Shown here: positions 7,470-15,784 of the stretch, one piece after another | Numbering within the stretch: the first letter of the stretch is position 1 | Layout of the letters: every line of letters begins with the position of its first letter | Assembly (NCBI RefSeq): GCF_947259025.1 | Contig: NZ_CAMYKO010000001.1 | Span: 1-64,000 of the forward strand | DNA length: 64,000 nt | Direction of reading: 5' to 3' | DNA from: an uncultured Methylophaga sp. | GTDB taxonomy: Bacteria > Pseudomonadota > Gammaproteobacteria > Nitrosococcales > Methylophagaceae | Notes under the pieces: model-generated | Told to the model about the DNA's origin: nothing | Database searches by the model: none | What the model saw: only the letters and a program-made list of their open reading frames with translations | Translations under genes and position numbers: made by a program

Positions 7470-7967
7470 ATGGAACAATTAGTACTAGTGATTGGGTTAA
7501 TAAGTGGTGCTGCTACCATAATCAGCTTCTTGATGGAAAAAGCTGGTGTACGTGGCAACTGGGTTCATGCTGCTTACGGTTTTTTTATTGCTCTTTTTGC
7601 TTCAGTTCTCGTAGCAAATTTTGCAAGCTTTTCAGCTGAGCAGGAAGTATTGAAAAAACAAATTACCCAATTAACAAGCATTCAATACCAAGCGGCTAAA
7701 ATTCTCAAATATACACCTAGGAATAATGACGGTGAGAGAAGAGGTTTTATGTTTGCAGGTTTATCATTTCTTGAATCCCATAAGGCAGAACTTCCAGATA
7801 CATATGATATGGCTCGCCAATTTTCAATTTCCTCTGGAATATTAGAAAATAAACAAGAGGATGGTTCAGAGCGTCTTTATCAAGGTTGGGCACTTATTGA
7901 CGGTGCAAATGCAATGGAATCCTTATTAAAAGGCGTAGCGGCAGGAGTTCAAGAAGATGAAATCTAA
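7470..7967 (+). CDS. Hypothetical membrane-anchored protein (cassette 5)
   Basis: 165 aa. Two N-terminal hydrophobic segments (LVLVIGLISGAATIISFLM and AAYGFFIALFASVLVANFA) are followed by a short coiled coil (AEQEVLKKQITQL) and a soluble helical C-terminal domain. This suggests an inner-membrane anchor with a cytoplasmic domain. No family recognised. It starts 13 bp after the attC-like site 4 core. Confidence 0.55.
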   Translation: MEQLVLVIGLISGAATIISFLMEKAGVRGNWVHAAYGFFIALFASVLVANFASFSAEQEVLKKQITQLTSIQYQAAKILKYTPRNNDGERRGFMFAGLSFLESHKAELPDTYDMARQFSISSGILENKQEDGSERLYQGWALIDGANAMESLLKGVAAGVQEDEI

Positions 7968-8035
7968 ACATACTCGGACAGTCAAAAGCGTCGCTTCGCT
8001 CGGTTTTTCCTGCTGGTGATTTGCAGCGTTCCGTA
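7961..8035 (+). repeat. Degenerate attC-like site 5, end of cassette array
   Basis: After the fifth cassette ORF comes TCTAAACATACTCGG, an imperfect central hairpin AAAGCG-TCGCTT and GCAGCGTTCCG. The outer core is eroded (GTTCCG instead of GTTRRRY). It probably marks the distal end of the array. Confidence 0.4.
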
Positions 8036-8193
8036 ATACTGGCAAATCTCATTACAATGCTACTCAGTATTAAGTTAGCAATGAATAATCCAAGTCAGGC
8101 TGTTTACTTACGATTTGAGACGTATGGAAGATAAAATGCTAGAACAGTATTGTTATTGATTTTTAATTACATAGGATCAAGGAGCGATCTCAC

Positions 8194-8364
8194 ATGCTTA
8201 TCATGACGAGAAGAGTGGGTGAAACTATCATCATCAATGATGATATTGAACTAACAGTGCTTGGAGTCAAGGGCAACCAAATTAAGATTGGCATCACTGC
8301 CCCAGATGACGTCTCTGTCCATCGTGAAGAGATTTATCTAAGGATAAATGGTGAAGAAGACTAG
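8194..8364 (+). CDS. csrA: CsrA/RsmA carbon storage regulator, island copy
   Basis: 56 aa, missing from the ORF track because it is short. The protein starts [20 protein letters not shown], contains the [13 protein letters not shown] core and VSVHREEIY, so both RNA-binding faces of CsrA (the LTRR-type strand and the VHREE helix start) are intact. CsrA dimers bind GGA motifs in mRNA leaders and block or stabilise translation. Its own leader has AGGATCAAGGAG, two GGA motifs over the ribosome site, allowing self-repression. The stop shares a CTAG with the stop of the convergent PIN-like gene. Extra csrA copies are known on mobile elements; the target here is unknown. Confidence 0.9.
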   Translation: MLIMTRRVGETIIINDDIELTVLGVKGNQIKIGITAPDDVSVHREEIYLRINGEED

Positions 8365-9161
8365 ATCAGTTTATTCGCTTCAGCAAGAGCTTGAACTAAC
8401 TCCTCTGGAGAAACGACATTAACTGGAAACTTCTGTTCGAGCTGCTGCAAATTGCTTGCGTGAAAAATTGATGTGCTTCCAGCACCGCTAGCCCTATCAT
8501 TTGTGCAGAAATAATCTATTCCATAGCCATAACTTGCAGCTAAAGCATCGCCATCTGTCCATTCACTAACTGCCTTGGAATAATTCTTAACAGTTATTGA
8601 ATTATCATTTTTGGTATGTGGAACAAGCCCACCATTTTGTGCGCCTAGTTCATTCATTAGCTTGCCTTTGCCTGCGCCAAGGCTTTCGATAAAACGCGCG
8701 CACTCGAAAGAGCGCTTTAGCCTCTCTTTATCACTATATTTATTGCTGGGAGCCCAGTATTTATCAGACAGATTTAATTTCGGCGCTCCTATTCTGGGTA
8801 AAGCCGTAAATCTAAATCCCATCTCAAGCGCTTGAGGAATAACTCTTTTTAAGTATTCTGATATTTCAGGGGCATTGGCACCATTTTTTGATGAGACTTC
8901 TTCACCATCAGCACACATGGAAACTCCTGCGCTGTAGTTAGCATAATATCCTTTCCTATCTCCCTTCTTGATTGTTTCTATTGTAGCTATCCCCTCAAAA
9001 AAGTATGGCTCGATTGCGCCCCTGATTATTAATTCATAAAGTTTAGTGTAAACATCATCTGAGTTGTTACGCTTGTTCTCATCTACGATGCTTTCCCAAA
9101 CATTAGAATCGAAAGTGACTAAAGTACTCATTGCTTTCTTATTGTTTATTGTGTGGAACAC
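8361..9161 (-). CDS. PIN-like nuclease domain protein
   Basis: 266 aa from GTG; an internal ATG (residue 11, [12 protein letters not shown]) just before the first beta strand is an equally good start. PIN-type acidic positions are the Asp in LVTFDSNVW, Glu in FFEGIATIE and the C-terminal [10 protein letters not shown]...CTNDRASG. A long insertion (about residues 60-190) separates them, larger than in VapC toxins. It is probably an RNase effector. It is last of a minus-strand trio with DUF4145 and trypsin-like genes (51 bp behind the protease gene). Confidence 0.65.
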   Translation of the reverse strand: MFHTINNKKAMSTLVTFDSNVWESIVDENKRNNSDDVYTKLYELIIRGAIEPYFFEGIATIETIKKGDRKGYYANYSAGVSMCADGEEVSSKNGANAPEISEYLKRVIPQALEMGFRFTALPRIGAPKLNLSDKYWAPSNKYSDKERLKRSFECARFIESLGAGKGKLMNELGAQNGGLVPHTKNDNSITVKNYSKAVSEWTDGDALAASYGYGIDYFCTNDRASGAGSTSIFHASNLQQLEQKFPVNVVSPEELVQALAEANKLI

Positions 9162-9212
9162 TCACCTGAATTTACTTTAAAGCACTGTTTCTGTGCTGTT
9201 GCCAATTTTTTA

Positions 9213-9974
9213 CTACAGGAGCCCAGAATAACCTCTCATTTCTCCTAACGCTGTGGCAGTTAAGTAGGGTAACAATGTTGTGCCCACAAAAAGCCCCTCT
9301 TTTTCTTTATAGCTATGCAAAATCCCTACTAGCATAGGTAGACGCCAATCCTGGGAGAACTCTTGTCCATAAGGCCATGCAAATATCGCCCCTCCACTCA
9401 CTCCTCGTGGACTTGGAGGGTTCATTTTCTGCCCATTATCTGGATTAAGAGCATTTTTTTTATGGAAGTGAATGATTATATTTTGGTCAGTAAGGAGATT
9501 ATGCTTTTCATAAAGTTCATTGTCTGCAGCAATCCCCCGGTAATAGGCTAGTTCAGAGGAGAAGCTGCCTCCATTCTTCTTACTTTTACTTGCCGGATAT
9601 CCAACAACTGATAGAACGTTTAACTCCAACGAACTCTCAACCAGTTCGATTTTTTTTATGAGAGGTTGAAAATAAACGAACAGCTTTCTAGCGAAATCAT
9701 TGCTTAAACGATAGTAAGCCATATCTATGCTGTCATCGTTTCTTGATAACTCCGGCAGTAAATCAAGATGTGCCAGGTATCCTTCTATCTCTTCAAGCCC
9801 CTCTATTGTTGGCACTAACAGTTTCCCGTTTTGAAGAGAATCCGTTACATGAGCTGCTGTAAATAGGAAAGGTTGAGAGCGAAAATCTATAAATACGCCT
9901 GTTCCTATTTGTTTTATGCCTTTGGGTATTTCTGTTTCAATAAATATTGGGATTAAAGCCTGATTAACTTCCAT
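9213..9974 (-). CDS. Trypsin-like serine protease, cytoplasmic
   Basis: 253 aa. The chymotrypsin-fold triad is readable: His42 in FTAAHV, Asp84 in DDSIDMAYY and Ser193 in RGVSGGAIF, with GTGVFID before the His. There is no signal peptide or membrane segment, so it is likely cytoplasmic, unlike DegP-type proteases. Such proteases occur in anti-phage systems, where they cut a partner to activate it. It lies between the DUF4145 gene (47 bp upstream) and the PIN-like gene (51 bp downstream), which makes either a candidate substrate. The protease call is strong; the defence role is inferred. Confidence 0.75.
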   Translation of the reverse strand: MEVNQALIPIFIETEIPKGIKQIGTGVFIDFRSQPFLFTAAHVTDSLQNGKLLVPTIEGLEEIEGYLAHLDLLPELSRNDDSIDMAYYRLSNDFARKLFVYFQPLIKKIELVESSLELNVLSVVGYPASKSKKNGGSFSSELAYYRGIAADNELYEKHNLLTDQNIIIHFHKKNALNPDNGQKMNPPSPRGVSGGAIFAWPYGQEFSQDWRLPMLVGILHSYKEKEGLFVGTTLLPYLTATALGEMRGYSGLL

Positions 9975-10021
9975 AATTTGTCTGAAAAACTAACTATGAA
10001 CTAGTCTATGGTACGTAATAG

Positions 10022-10711
10022 CTACGCACCTTGATGGGGAGCATTGTCACGGTCTAATAGGCCTTCTAAACTATTTATTTCCTTAGGAAGCACGTGTAAG
10101 TAATCGATAAGGTTCTCAAGAAGTTTTAGCATCTGGAGGGCCATTTGCTCATCTGGTTCCTTCTCCGCATCAAAGTGAGCGCCGAGATTGCCTCCGTGAC
10201 GCAGAACATCTGCCAGCTTTCTGATCGGTTCTGAGAGATCAACGGACTCTGCCACGGCTCGTATTGCTCTCGCCAATGTTTGGTTCGTTTCATTGTCTGG
10301 TAGCAAACCTTGAAACAATCCCTCAAGTGTTCGTCTACAACATACGGCAGTTGCGACATAGTTACCTGAGTTGTATGCATCCACCGTTGACAAATAAGAA
10401 CGGAACAAGGCTTCTGGTACTAGAGAGGATATAGGTTTGCTTGGGCGTGGCTCACCAGTGTTTGGATGTATAAATACTTCAGCTGACTCTGGGCCATGCA
10501 TACCAAAAGACCAAACCCCTACATGGTGGTCACAACCTGGACATTTTGACGAAGCGATCGCGCATGCTCTCGGTTTATCTAGATATTGCTGGGTCGTGGC
10601 GAAAGTAACCTTTTCAGAACAGTGAGGACACCATGTGGAGAAAGATGCCGGGATATAAATGTTTCCTAAATTCGTCCACTTTCTGACTTGACTGTGTGTG
10701 ATTTGCCGCAT
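10022..10711 (-). CDS. DUF4145 protein with N-terminal zinc ribbon
   Basis: 229 aa. Residues 27-65 hold CPHC and CPGC, a zinc ribbon. The C-terminal half (about 100-210) is a helical DUF4145 domain: ALFRSYLSTVDAYNSGNY, CCRRTLEGLFQ and VLRHGGNLGAHF. DUF4145 is HEPN-like, and the Arg...His in RHGGNLGAH is its conserved motif. Such domains are often fused to nucleases or act as sensors in conflict systems. First gene of the candidate operon with the trypsin-like and PIN-like genes. Confidence 0.75.
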   Translation of the reverse strand: MRQITHSQVRKWTNLGNIYIPASFSTWCPHCSEKVTFATTQQYLDKPRACAIASSKCPGCDHHVGVWSFGMHGPESAEVFIHPNTGEPRPSKPISSLVPEALFRSYLSTVDAYNSGNYVATAVCCRRTLEGLFQGLLPDNETNQTLARAIRAVAESVDLSEPIRKLADVLRHGGNLGAHFDAEKEPDEQMALQMLKLLENLIDYLHVLPKEINSLEGLLDRDNAPHQGA

Positions 10712-10826
10712 GTTATTCTCTTTTATGTCTTACGTTTGCTTATCTGCAAGCGTTGTCACCCTGGTGGAGGTCTAGCTTTGAGGTGGCCAGAATGAATTTG
10801 AGCGATTTGTCATGTGACTATGGCTA

Positions 10827-10838
10827 CCCCCCCCCCCC
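10827..10838 (+). repeat. Poly-C tract of 12
   Basis: A run of 12 C in the 198-bp space between the 78-aa gene and the DUF4145 gene. Such tracts slip during replication. Here it could alter spacing upstream of the DUF4145 operon, or reflect a sequencing length error. Confidence 0.7.
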
Positions 10839-10909
10839 TCAGGTACTACCTCCAAACGGTTAAAAATAAACTTGACCAGAAATTAGTCCTCGCAGAGCCC
10901 CTGATGAAG

Positions 10910-11146
10910 TCAGTTAGATATTTTTACTTTACTTATTAACTCTATCGCAAAGTCTTTAGGTAACCGGTAATGAGTGAGATCAAGAGATTCAATATCATGT
11001 AATGGATGATTGGCGAGATTGTGCAAACGTATCACATCATCTTTAGGGAAAAGGTTTACACCCAGACGAATACGTTCTTCGACCCTAATAAGAAAATCGT
11101 GGTCGTTCAAATTGCTGAGACTGTCTATTTCCATGTCCAGTGCCAT
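10910..11146 (-). CDS. Small hypothetical protein downstream of XRE regulator
   Basis: 78 aa, soluble and acidic-helical (MALDMEIDSLSNLNDHDF). It starts 4 bp after the stop of the XRE regulator frame, so the two were probably translated together. It looks complete (ends FAIELISKVKISN). Not recognised; it may be a partner of the regulator. Confidence 0.5.
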   Translation of the reverse strand: MALDMEIDSLSNLNDHDFLIRVEERIRLGVNLFPKDDVIRLHNLANHPLHDIESLDLTHYRLPKDFAIELISKVKISN

Positions 11147-11150
11147 TCCT

Positions 11151-11403
11151 TTACTTGAAGAGTTTGAGCACGAACTCGATCTTAGTTTCTAGCTTCTCAT
11201 ATGCTAATTTCAATAGGTCGAGCGGGTGCGTATCTAGAGTAGAGCACATTTCTTCAATTTTTTCTAATGTCGGACTTTTTATGCCTCTCTCTAGTGAGCT
11301 AAATGTAGGTTCTGCTGGAGATGAGCGAAAAATCCTCCTGGCTTAAGTTTCTTGATTTTCTTATTTCTCGCAGTGCTAGACCGAAGGCCTGACTGATATT
11401 CAT
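11151..11403 (-). pseudogene. XRE-family helix-turn-helix regulator, frameshifted
   Basis: Reads MNISQAFGLALREIRKSRNL then SQEDF...SRTYI and stops at TAG after 34 codons. Skipping one T of the ATTT run continues the same protein, SSLERGIKSPTLEKIEEM to VLKLFK, a standard XRE domain ending. The break falls inside the recognition region, so the protein should be inactive unless frameshifting or a sequencing error is involved. Total about 83 aa if repaired. It precedes the 78-aa gene and lies upstream of the DUF4145 operon, and would be its natural regulator. Not in the ORF track. Confidence 0.75.
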
Positions 11404-11938
11404 GTCTTTCCATTTCATTAGAAAAGATCATGTAGCCAAAATGAACACTATAGGGCTAGAATCTAAAACGTTCATTATGGATTTTCCCTGTACTACAATG
11501 ACAAACACTACTACTGATACAAATGCTGAGAAGCTCTTTTTGTTACCGCCCTGGTCTCAGCCATATACCAAAAACCAGAGCAAGTTTTTCATGGCTGTTT
11601 TATATGAAGGGGGTATCGAAGGTGAGCAAAAATTTGATACCAAGTATCTGGCTGATGGAAATGAGCTAGTTTTGCTGATGCTCTCGAATGATGTCACCGT
11701 AGACAGTGTTTATGTCGTCTCATTCCCTGAGCCTGCAACCGAACAAGTGCTGATGGAGTTCGTAGATGAGATTTGGATGGGGGTAATCAGCGAAGAGAGC
11801 AAAGAAAAAAGTGTTTGCTACATTGTCAGAACCATGAACGACACTCATCATGTGTTCTCTAAGTTAGGTGAAGTATCTGAAAGCTTGATTAAGCATAAAT
11901 CTCTATTCTTCAGTAGCACACAGCAACTACTCGAGTAA
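11402..11938 (+). CDS. Hypothetical protein divergent from XRE regulator
   Basis: 178 aa in the track, but the ATG at 11402 overlaps the regulator start on the other strand and has no ribosome site; ATG at 11441 (MNTIGLES) is a likely alternative. Soluble; beta-rich middle (NELVLLMLSNDVTVDSVYVV) and a final helix. No recognised family. Its promoter would overlap that of the XRE gene, a common plan for a regulated target. Confidence 0.45.
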   Translation: MSFHFIRKDHVAKMNTIGLESKTFIMDFPCTTMTNTTTDTNAEKLFLLPPWSQPYTKNQSKFFMAVLYEGGIEGEQKFDTKYLADGNELVLLMLSNDVTVDSVYVVSFPEPATEQVLMEFVDEIWMGVISEESKEKSVCYIVRTMNDTHHVFSKLGEVSESLIKHKSLFFSSTQQLLE

Positions 11939-12088
11939 AAATCAGAGCTCACATACACTTGGCTGCTATATGCCAGAGGTTTCAGTATTGCTACCCATGA
12001 CCTTGCCTAAAAAATTCCCCGTCCCTGTGGATTAGTTAAAGTGACATGGATGGGGATTCGACATAAATTACAGCTCGTATAAGCTATA

Positions 12089-14713
12089 TTACTCCAGAGC
12101 AACATCTATATCCTCCAAGGCAGAAATGATTGCTTCAACAGTATGCCTATCGAACTCTGTACGATCATTTTCTTCATGGGTTCCTTTGTTGAGATATCGC
12201 CATTCGCGTGAATCACCACTGAATCCTAGCAAGGTATCAATTGGGGTAAAGACTGCTTCTTTGTTAGGTGCAGAGAATTCTTGTTTACCAATTTTGCTCC
12301 TCAATTGTTCTGTAAGATTTCTCAAATCTATTGGTGCTGATGGTGAACGTAGTTTCAGGCTCAGGTTGCCATCACCGTACTTAGTGACATATCTCCACAC
12401 TTTGACTTTTGCGAGCGACTCTAAAGCTTGGCGTGACTTAGTTAGAGCTTCTCTGATTTCGTTATGATTTATGTGTCCTCGAGCAGCAAGAATATAGTTC
12501 CGGGGAGCACAGTTAAAGTCTATCCGGATGTGGGGCTCTTCGAGACGAGGCAAGAAAGAGAATAATTTAACTAGTCTGGCTTCCTGCGCAGGTAATAGAG
12601 TCTGAATATCCTTGAAGAATTCCTCACCATGACAGGTCAATAGTATTTGTTTATGTGAGAAATAATGATCCTCGAAAAGCGTTCGTCGAATAGATTCCCT
12701 GTGATCATCGTCAATAGCATTTACTGGATCATCGAAAATTAAGACAGGAGCATTTTCCTTGAGATTTTTCGCCAGCAAAATTGCTAGGCCAAGACATCGT
12801 ATATGCCCTTCACTAAGTACATGAAGGGCGTCGTAATTCTGGTGAGGGTTATTGCAAAATGCAATTTGAAGTCTCTCGTTCTGCGTCAGTGGTAACGTAA
12901 CGTTTGCTAATTGCTCTGAGTTTGAATCATTCCGGTTGAAGGCGTTATAAAGAGTGACAACCCTTTCACCGAGGTCTGCCACTAACTGTGAAGGTAAATT
13001 ATTATTGTAATTGCTCAGCTTTCGGACGAATGAAGCATATGCACTAGCGATCGACTGGTTCCTAGATATCAAGGCCTTTTCTGCTTCAACATCCGCAATT
13101 AATTGTGCATTTTTATTCTGGAAATTATCTATCAGTTTTTGGGCTGATGAAATGGTCGTGTTTGCTGTCTGCCTTCGAGTTTGAAGCACTGTAATTTGAT
13201 GGCTGTATTCACGAAGTCTGTTCAGTTCATCTAGCTTGTGACTTTTCTGTGCGGTAGCTTGGTCAAGCTTTTTGTCATTATCCTCAAGATGCTTAACTTG
13301 GCCGGCTAAATGCTGCCATGGTGTGTAGCCATCAGCCATTCTGCAAAGAAGGGAGTTCCACCATTCGATGCCGGGTTGTCCATTACCTTCTATTTCATAT
13401 GGTTTTAAAGGATTGTTTTGCGGGAGGTATTTCAAGCACGTGTTAATGATTTGTGAGACTTGAAACAAGGACTGTCTTGTGCTCTGCTCAAGCCGCATTG
13501 TATCTTGCTGGGTAAGAGCCAGTTTCTGGAGCTTTTGTAGCTCTTGGCCTGCGTGCGTGTAGGGGTTTACGTTGGCCTCGCTTAGAGGTGTTTTGCATGC
13601 AGGACATTCGCTCGGGCTACTTTGCTCCAGTTGCAAAACCGTTTCATATAGTTGTTTAAATGAGACTTGAAGGCTGGCTGCGGCTAGCTCTCTCTGCTTT
13701 ATGGTCAGCTCTTGGATGGTCGTTGTAATTGTATTACCCAACGTTTCCAAGGATACACTGGCTAAATTGCTTCTAGTCATCGCTGGTTGCTGCAGCTCAT
13801 TTTCAAGAAGCTCAATTCTCCCAGGCGCTTCGTCACTTCCATTTAGTTCTGATACCATCAGATTGAAGCTAGTGCCTTCTCTGTATTGATGGGCTAGCCT
13901 CAATTCCTCAGCAGTAATTTTTTGGAGCTCATTGTTGCAGTCTTGAATTTGTTGCTGTGCACCATTTAGAGCCTGCCGCTTCTTTGCGAGGAGTATTGCG
14001 TTTCTCCCCTCCAGGTCTATGTAACGGCCGTCTATTTCTGCAGTGAAATTACGAACAAACTCTGCAAACGAGTCAAGACCAAACAAGGTGGAAATCAATT
14101 CCATCTGTTTTGCAGGCGCCTGAGCTGCAATTCGGGAGAAACTATCAATGCGATTCTTTTCTATAAAGCAAAAACGATAACCTGATTCATTGGGAGCAAC
14201 ATCTATTTCGTTACCTTCGCCATCAAACCCATAAATACTCGGCGGTGAAAACTGATTTACGTATGCGTTCTTCAGATATTCATTTTGGTCTCGAAATCGT
14301 TTATTTTCAGCTTCGACAACATAACCCAGCAAGCCATATTCCAGTGCTTCGCAGAAACTAGATTTACCAGAACCATTTGGACCGTATATGAGCACTAGGC
14401 GGCTTGCTAGATCAAAAGTTTCCTCTTTGGCAAAGCCACGAAAGGGGCCTACTGTTATACGGTTGAGCTGGGAAAATTTCGCCACGTGCTCTTCATCATA
14501 TTGGGGAACTGGCTGAATGATGGTGCTAATTGTTTCCCAATTACCTTGGGCTAGCTCAACAATTCGTTTGATTCGTTGGCCTTGATAAGTGCTCAGAGGT
14601 AATAGTTGATCTAAATTGGTTGCGACCAAATTGGCGATTTTACGGACAGCTTCAGGCTCTGATGGTGTGTCTAGCGTCTGCAAAAAGCGAAAGTACTCAG
14701 ACCTGATCATCAA
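12089..14713 (-). CDS. SMC/Rad50-like AAA ATPase with zinc-hook CPxC, defence-type
   Basis: 874 aa. An N-terminal helical region (1-80) precedes the ATPase: Walker A YGPNGSGKSS (about 109-118), a long coiled coil (about 240-600) with a CPAC half-hook near its tip, signature LSEGHIRCLGLAILLAK and Walker B VLIFDDPVNAIDDDH. The C-terminal 170 residues extend past the ATPase and contain WRYLNKGTHEE, an R-x6-H pattern like HEPN RNases. The design resembles stand-alone conflict ATPases such as RloC or the SMC-like parts of Lamassu- and Septu-type systems, but I cannot assign it to one. No partner gene lies beside it. Confidence 0.75.
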   Translation of the reverse strand: MMIRSEYFRFLQTLDTPSEPEAVRKIANLVATNLDQLLPLSTYQGQRIKRIVELAQGNWETISTIIQPVPQYDEEHVAKFSQLNRITVGPFRGFAKEETFDLASRLVLIYGPNGSGKSSFCEALEYGLLGYVVEAENKRFRDQNEYLKNAYVNQFSPPSIYGFDGEGNEIDVAPNESGYRFCFIEKNRIDSFSRIAAQAPAKQMELISTLFGLDSFAEFVRNFTAEIDGRYIDLEGRNAILLAKKRQALNGAQQQIQDCNNELQKITAEELRLAHQYREGTSFNLMVSELNGSDEAPGRIELLENELQQPAMTRSNLASVSLETLGNTITTTIQELTIKQRELAAASLQVSFKQLYETVLQLEQSSPSECPACKTPLSEANVNPYTHAGQELQKLQKLALTQQDTMRLEQSTRQSLFQVSQIINTCLKYLPQNNPLKPYEIEGNGQPGIEWWNSLLCRMADGYTPWQHLAGQVKHLEDNDKKLDQATAQKSHKLDELNRLREYSHQITVLQTRRQTANTTISSAQKLIDNFQNKNAQLIADVEAEKALISRNQSIASAYASFVRKLSNYNNNLPSQLVADLGERVVTLYNAFNRNDSNSEQLANVTLPLTQNERLQIAFCNNPHQNYDALHVLSEGHIRCLGLAILLAKNLKENAPVLIFDDPVNAIDDDHRESIRRTLFEDHYFSHKQILLTCHGEEFFKDIQTLLPAQEARLVKLFSFLPRLEEPHIRIDFNCAPRNYILAARGHINHNEIREALTKSRQALESLAKVKVWRYVTKYGDGNLSLKLRSPSAPIDLRNLTEQLRSKIGKQEFSAPNKEAVFTPIDTLLGFSGDSREWRYLNKGTHEENDRTEFDRHTVEAIISALEDIDVALE

Positions 14714-15112
14714 AGATCTCCTTATTTAAGGGTTACTTGTCCGTTTATTCCAGACCGCTAAAAGACGCATCTATACTTGATCAGCACACGGGCCAGATAG
14801 TATTGAATCTAAAAGGGACCATTACCAAAGATTATTTTTGGTATCCATAGCAGAAACAATTCATCATTACTGCAGATTAACTTAAGTACGCTATGAACAT
14901 TAGCAAAAGACATATAGTCTGTTGAGTCCAGTTTTTGTCTTTCTGAATTAGCAATCTAGCCTTAAATTTAGGCATATTGTATGTCTCTTACTTCCACCCT
15001 GGTGTTTTACACCTACTCATGGAATATGGGAGTTTCCTAATTTTTTACACCGATAAATGTTGCTCTTGCGCAGACTTGCGTATGTGTCTAATTTTTCCAG
15101 AGCACTGGAATT
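14714..15112. other. Gene-poor stretch upstream of the SMC-like gene
   Basis: About 400 bp with scattered stops in all frames and no RNA recognised. The part next to 14713 must hold the ATPase gene promoter; the rest appears to be decayed DNA leading to the IstB remnant. Confidence 0.4.
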
Positions 15113-15313
15113 TCAGAATGTTCTCAGCAGTCTATTATTGACTCTCCCATGCGGTCTACCTATTTTACGTTGGACGGTTACCAGCGCAATGTAGGCGGCC
15201 CTCTCCTTCAAGACATAACTGTTGTTTAGGTTCTTCACTGTATGAGCGCGATGCAGTAACAGGTTGAGTAATGCAGCTATCAGCTTCTGGTCATGAGCAA
15301 AGCAGTCGCTCAC
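15113..15313 (-). pseudogene. Remnant of IS21-type IstB helper ATPase (C-terminus)
   Basis: A 66-codon frame whose start, FAHDQKLIAALLNLLLHRAH, and following TVKNLNNSYVLKE resemble the final helix of IstB proteins (the F-x-D-x-x-L-x-A-ALL-D-R-LLHHAH...SYRLKE region). The ATPase core and the partner transposase are absent, as are visible terminal repeats. It is best read as a decayed IS21-family insertion. Confidence 0.5.
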
Positions 15314-15724
15314 TTAAGGACCAGTTAGATTACTGGTTACAGTCACGCTACCTTGCTCATAGCTTTAAGCAATTACATTGAATAATATCAGAAGCTCTCT
15401 TATTACTATCTCGGTGAATACCTGAGCCTAATTCGTTGCTAAAAGCCTTCCGCCCGTTCAGGTTGGGCTTTTCCAATATTCTTCATAAACACAATGTCCT
15501 CGAACTCTTGCACCATAGTTAACTAGTCATATATGACGATCTTTTTTAGGCACTTTTTCCTCAAGTCACTAGCAAATAACTCATTCGAAAAATGCCTATA
15601 TTGTATTAAATATGCATGGCTGGGATGTTAATATTAACCATCTTAATCAATAACTTACGTGCAAAATAATTTTGCACCAGGCTGATGAGTGTGTCAACTT
15701 ATTCCCCTGAAAGCATGAGGTCGG
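15314..15724. other. Non-coding stretch upstream of the KfrA-like gene
   Basis: No frame with family resemblance. A weak stem (AAAAGCC...GGCTTTT, about 15449-15476) could be an old terminator. The rest is A+T-rich promoter DNA for the KfrA-like gene. Confidence 0.35.
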
Positions 15725-15738
15725 ATGCTTCATGCATT

Positions 15739-15770
15739 TAGTAGTAATACTACTACTATCAATACTACTA
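15739..15770. promoter_or_regulatory. Candidate KfrA-type operator
   Basis: A perfect inverted repeat TAGTAGT-AAT-ACTACTA (15739-15755) followed by a second copy of its half, AATACTACTA (15761-15770; first copy 15746-15755, 15-bp phase). It lies 15-46 bp before the preferred start of the KfrA-like gene, where KfrA proteins usually repress themselves. Confidence 0.6.
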
Positions 15771-15784
15771 ACAGGGATAAATGG

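Noticed and set aside
15449-15476. Terminator-like AAAAGCC...GGCTTTT
   Set aside because: Stem is short with a long loop and no gene ends directly before it, so it is not listed as a terminator.
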